A stretch of 5,332 nucleotides of DNA from Helicobacteraceae bacterium. Its GTDB lineage: Bacteria; Campylobacterota; Campylobacteria; Campylobacterales; Sulfurimonadaceae. The stretch's first letter is position 1; every line of letters begins with the position of its first letter. The notes below the pieces were generated by a model. The model worked only from the letters and a program-made list of their open reading frames with translations, was not told the origin of the DNA and did not search any database. The stretch is from the NCBI GenBank assembly GCA_027081565.1, contig JALWKG010000130.1:1-5332 (forward strand), in the 5' to 3' direction. Position numbers and translations under genes: made by a program. This document shows positions 3,989 through 5,332 of the stretch, piece by piece.

Positions 3989-5332
3989 ATGCAGTATCGT
4001 ATTATTAAGACGATCACGATGTCCCTCGCCCTTTCCCTCTTACTGGGCTGTAGCGATTCAGAAGAGAGTAGTGCAACCCCTACAGGTGGCGGCAGTTCTG
4101 CCCCACAGACCATGACAGGTCAATTGGTTGACAGTCCTGTAGTTGGCATGTCTTATGAGTGTAGTTCAGAACACTCTGGTCTCACCAATGACAATGGTGA
4201 GTTCACCTGTAATGAAGATGACAACATCACCTTCATCTTTGGTACACAACAGTTTGGCCCTATCCCCGTCCAGACCATCATCACACCGCAAATGCTCTTT
4301 CCTGGTGACAGCGTTGCTGCACTTAACTTTGCACAACTGCTCCAGACGCTTGACAGTGATGGAGACCTCAGTAACGGTATCTCACTTCCAGAAGATCTCT
4401 TAGAGCAACTGGACATAAGCTCACTGGACTTTAGTGCTGATGACTTTGAAGCCACGGTTCAAGCCCAGCTTCCCGCTGGGGTCACACTGGTCAGTGAAGA
4501 AGATGCACAACAGCACCTTGATGAGACCTTTGCCACTTTAGGTATTGATGGTGGAACTACAGGAGGATCCGATGGTGGAACTGATAATGGCGATGATAGC
4601 AACACTTCTGGTGGCGGCACAGATGGTGGAGATGGTGGTGGAGGCGTAGTCCTTGACACTACTGCACCGACTTTCACTAACACAGCTACTGCTACGATCA
4701 ATGAAAACAGTACCTCTGTTCTTAGCATCACTACAGATGATGCAACCGCAACACTCTCTCTCAGTGGTACAGATGCTGCGAAATTTGAACTAAATGGCAC
4801 TCTGTTACGTTTCAAAAGTGCCCCTGACTATGAAAACGATCCACATACTTACAATGTGACACTAACCGCTACTGATACAGCAGGAAACAGTGCGACTCAG
4901 AACATCACTGTAAACATAGCCGATGTTGACGAGAGTGTTCCTGACACAGTGGCACCTGCCTTTACCTCTGCTGCTACAGTCACTGTTGCCGAAAACCAGA
5001 CGGCAGTGATGAACATCATCACTGATGAGAGCGCTACATTTACTCTTGGAGGTACCGATGCGGCAGCCTTTAGTATAGGAACCAATGGTATCTTAGTCTT
5101 TAAAAGTGCTCCTGATTATGAGACTAAAAACAGTTATCTGCTTTCTGTGACAGCCACTGACGATGCTGGAAACCACAACACTCAAGAGATCACAGTCACA
5201 CTGACAGATGTTGATGAGATCGCACCGACCTTTACCTCAAGTGCCACACCTTCAGTCAACGAAAATCAAACGGCTGTTTTACAGATCACAACTGATGATG
5301 GCGCAGCAACCCTCGTTCTCAGTGGGACAGAT
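3989..5332 (+). CDS. Outer-membrane lipoprotein with cadherin-like repeats (3' partial)
   Basis: The frame is open for 448 codons from the ATG at 3989 to the window edge with no stop, so the protein is larger than seen. AAGGAG at 3978-3983, five bases upstream, fixes the start. A lipoprotein signal peptide ends in the lipobox LLGC (18-21). C21 would be lipidated, and Ser at +2 favours outer-membrane sorting. Residues 42-185 form a globular domain. Its opening, GQLVDSPVVGMSYEC then SGLTNDNGEFTC, and the later LLQTLDSDGDLSNGISL are recurrent in proteobacterial secreted lipoproteins, though I cannot name the family. C58 and C74 could form a disulfide. A Gly/Asp/Thr-rich linker (187-219) leads to cadherin-like repeats starting at 226, 322 and 412. 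The likely role is a Ca-dependent surface adhesin or matrix protein; the ligand is unknown. It is divergent from the kinase operon and may be its target. Confidence 0.85.
   Translation, partial: MQYRIIKTITMSLALSLLLGCSDSEESSATPTGGGSSAPQTMTGQLVDSPVVGMSYECSSEHSGLTNDNGEFTCNEDDNITFIFGTQQFGPIPVQTIITPQMLFPGDSVAALNFAQLLQTLDSDGDLSNGISLPEDLLEQLDISSLDFSADDFEATVQAQLPAGVTLVSEEDAQQHLDETFATLGIDGGTTGGSDGGTDNGDDSNTSGGGTDGGDGGGGVVLDTTAPTFTNTATATINENSTSVLSITTDDATATLSLSGTDAAKFELNGTLLRFKSAPDYENDPHTYNVTLTATDTAGNSATQNITVNIADVDESVPDTVAPAFTSAATVTVAENQTAVMNIITDESATFTLGGTDAAAFSIGTNGILVFKSAPDYETKNSYLLSVTATDDAGNHNTQEITVTLTDVDEIAPTFTSSATPSVNENQTAVLQITTDDGAATLVLSGTD
4547..4645 (+). repeat. Gly/Asp/Thr-rich low-complexity linker
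   Basis: Residues 187-219 of the lipoprotein consist almost only of G, D, T, S and N, with recurring DGGT/GGTD/DGGDGG units encoded by repeats of GATGGTGGA-like DNA. It is probably a flexible tether between the membrane-side domain and the repeat stalk. The DNA repetition makes this a place where length may vary between strains. Confidence 0.7.
4664..4933 (+). repeat. Cadherin-like repeat 1 of the lipoprotein
   Basis: Residues 226-315 begin APTFTNTATATINEN and end ADVDE. Cadherin-type calcium ligands are in place: E239 in NEN, D280/E282 in PDYE, D296 in TATD, and D312/D314 in DVDE. The unit is about 90 residues. The following 6-residue spacer (SVPDTV) is longer than the gap after repeat 2. 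Confidence 0.75.
4952..5218 (+). repeat. Cadherin-like repeat 2 of the lipoprotein
   Basis: Residues 322-410 begin APAFTSAATVTVAENQT and end TDVDE. They share FKSAPDYE, TATDxAGN and the GTDAA-F segment with repeat 1. Ligand positions E335, D376/E378, D391 and D407/D409 are kept. Codons differ at many positions from repeat 1, so this is an old duplication. Confidence 0.75.
5222..5332 (+). repeat. Cadherin-like repeat 3, cut by the window edge
   Basis: Residues 412-448 begin APTFTSSATPSVNENQTAV and stop within LVLSGTD, matching the first 37 or so residues of repeats 1 and 2. E425 (NEN) is present. The array continues past the right edge, so the copy number is unknown. Confidence 0.75.

Noticed and set aside
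4143..5085. Frames at 4143-4403 (plus) and 4153-4455, 4459-4815, 4897-5085 (minus)
   Set aside because: They are shadows of the lipoprotein frame, which stays open from 3989 to the edge. The Pro/Ser/Val-rich minus-strand products are the antisense of Gly/Asp/Thr-rich coding DNA.
4664..5332. A CRISPR-like or mobile repeat array
   Set aside because: The periodicity is about 270-290 bp, in frame, and encodes cadherin-like protein units.

Overview
The window is about 5.3 kb of ordinary-looking bacterial chromosome, moderately AT-rich, with short intergenic gaps. It has no RNA genes, insertion sequences or CRISPR arrays that I can see. The gene content is a HisKA_2-type histidine kinase overlapping an OmpR/PhoB-type regulator, a QIEHH-type desaturase, and a Ca-binding-repeat outer-membrane lipoprotein. 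With strong AAGGA-type ribosome sites and TATAAT -10 boxes lacking clear -35 boxes, this would fit a free-living Campylobacterota member of the Sulfurimonas/Sulfurovum kind. That assignment is an inference from style, not a proof.

Layout, left to right. (1) Bases 1-95, plus strand: the last 30 codons of a VanX/DdpX-type D-Ala-D-Ala dipeptidase, cut by the left edge. (2) 199-786, minus: a 195-residue pentapeptide-repeat protein of the Qnr/McbG shape, convergent with the dipeptidase. (3) 787-984: an AT-rich divergent promoter region. (4) 985-1953, plus: a membrane fatty acid desaturase with three histidine boxes. (5) 1969-2685 and 2675-3829, both minus: a two-gene operon in which the kinase is upstream and overlaps the response regulator by a few bases. 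(6) 3830-3988: a divergent control region containing a tandem 11-bp direct repeat. (7) 3989 to the right edge, plus: a large secreted lipoprotein, open at the window end, with an N-terminal globular domain, a Gly/Asp-rich linker and at least three cadherin-like repeats.

Working together: the kinase and regulator form one complete signalling pair. The neighbouring control region has a helical-turn-spaced direct repeat of the kind OmpR/PhoB regulators bind, so the pair may control itself and the divergent lipoprotein. That link is an inference. The dipeptidase, pentapeptide protein and desaturase appear to be independent transcription units. I see no clearly new multi-gene system. The most testable leads are the repeat operator with the kinase/regulator/lipoprotein trio, and the Qnr/McbG-like protein.
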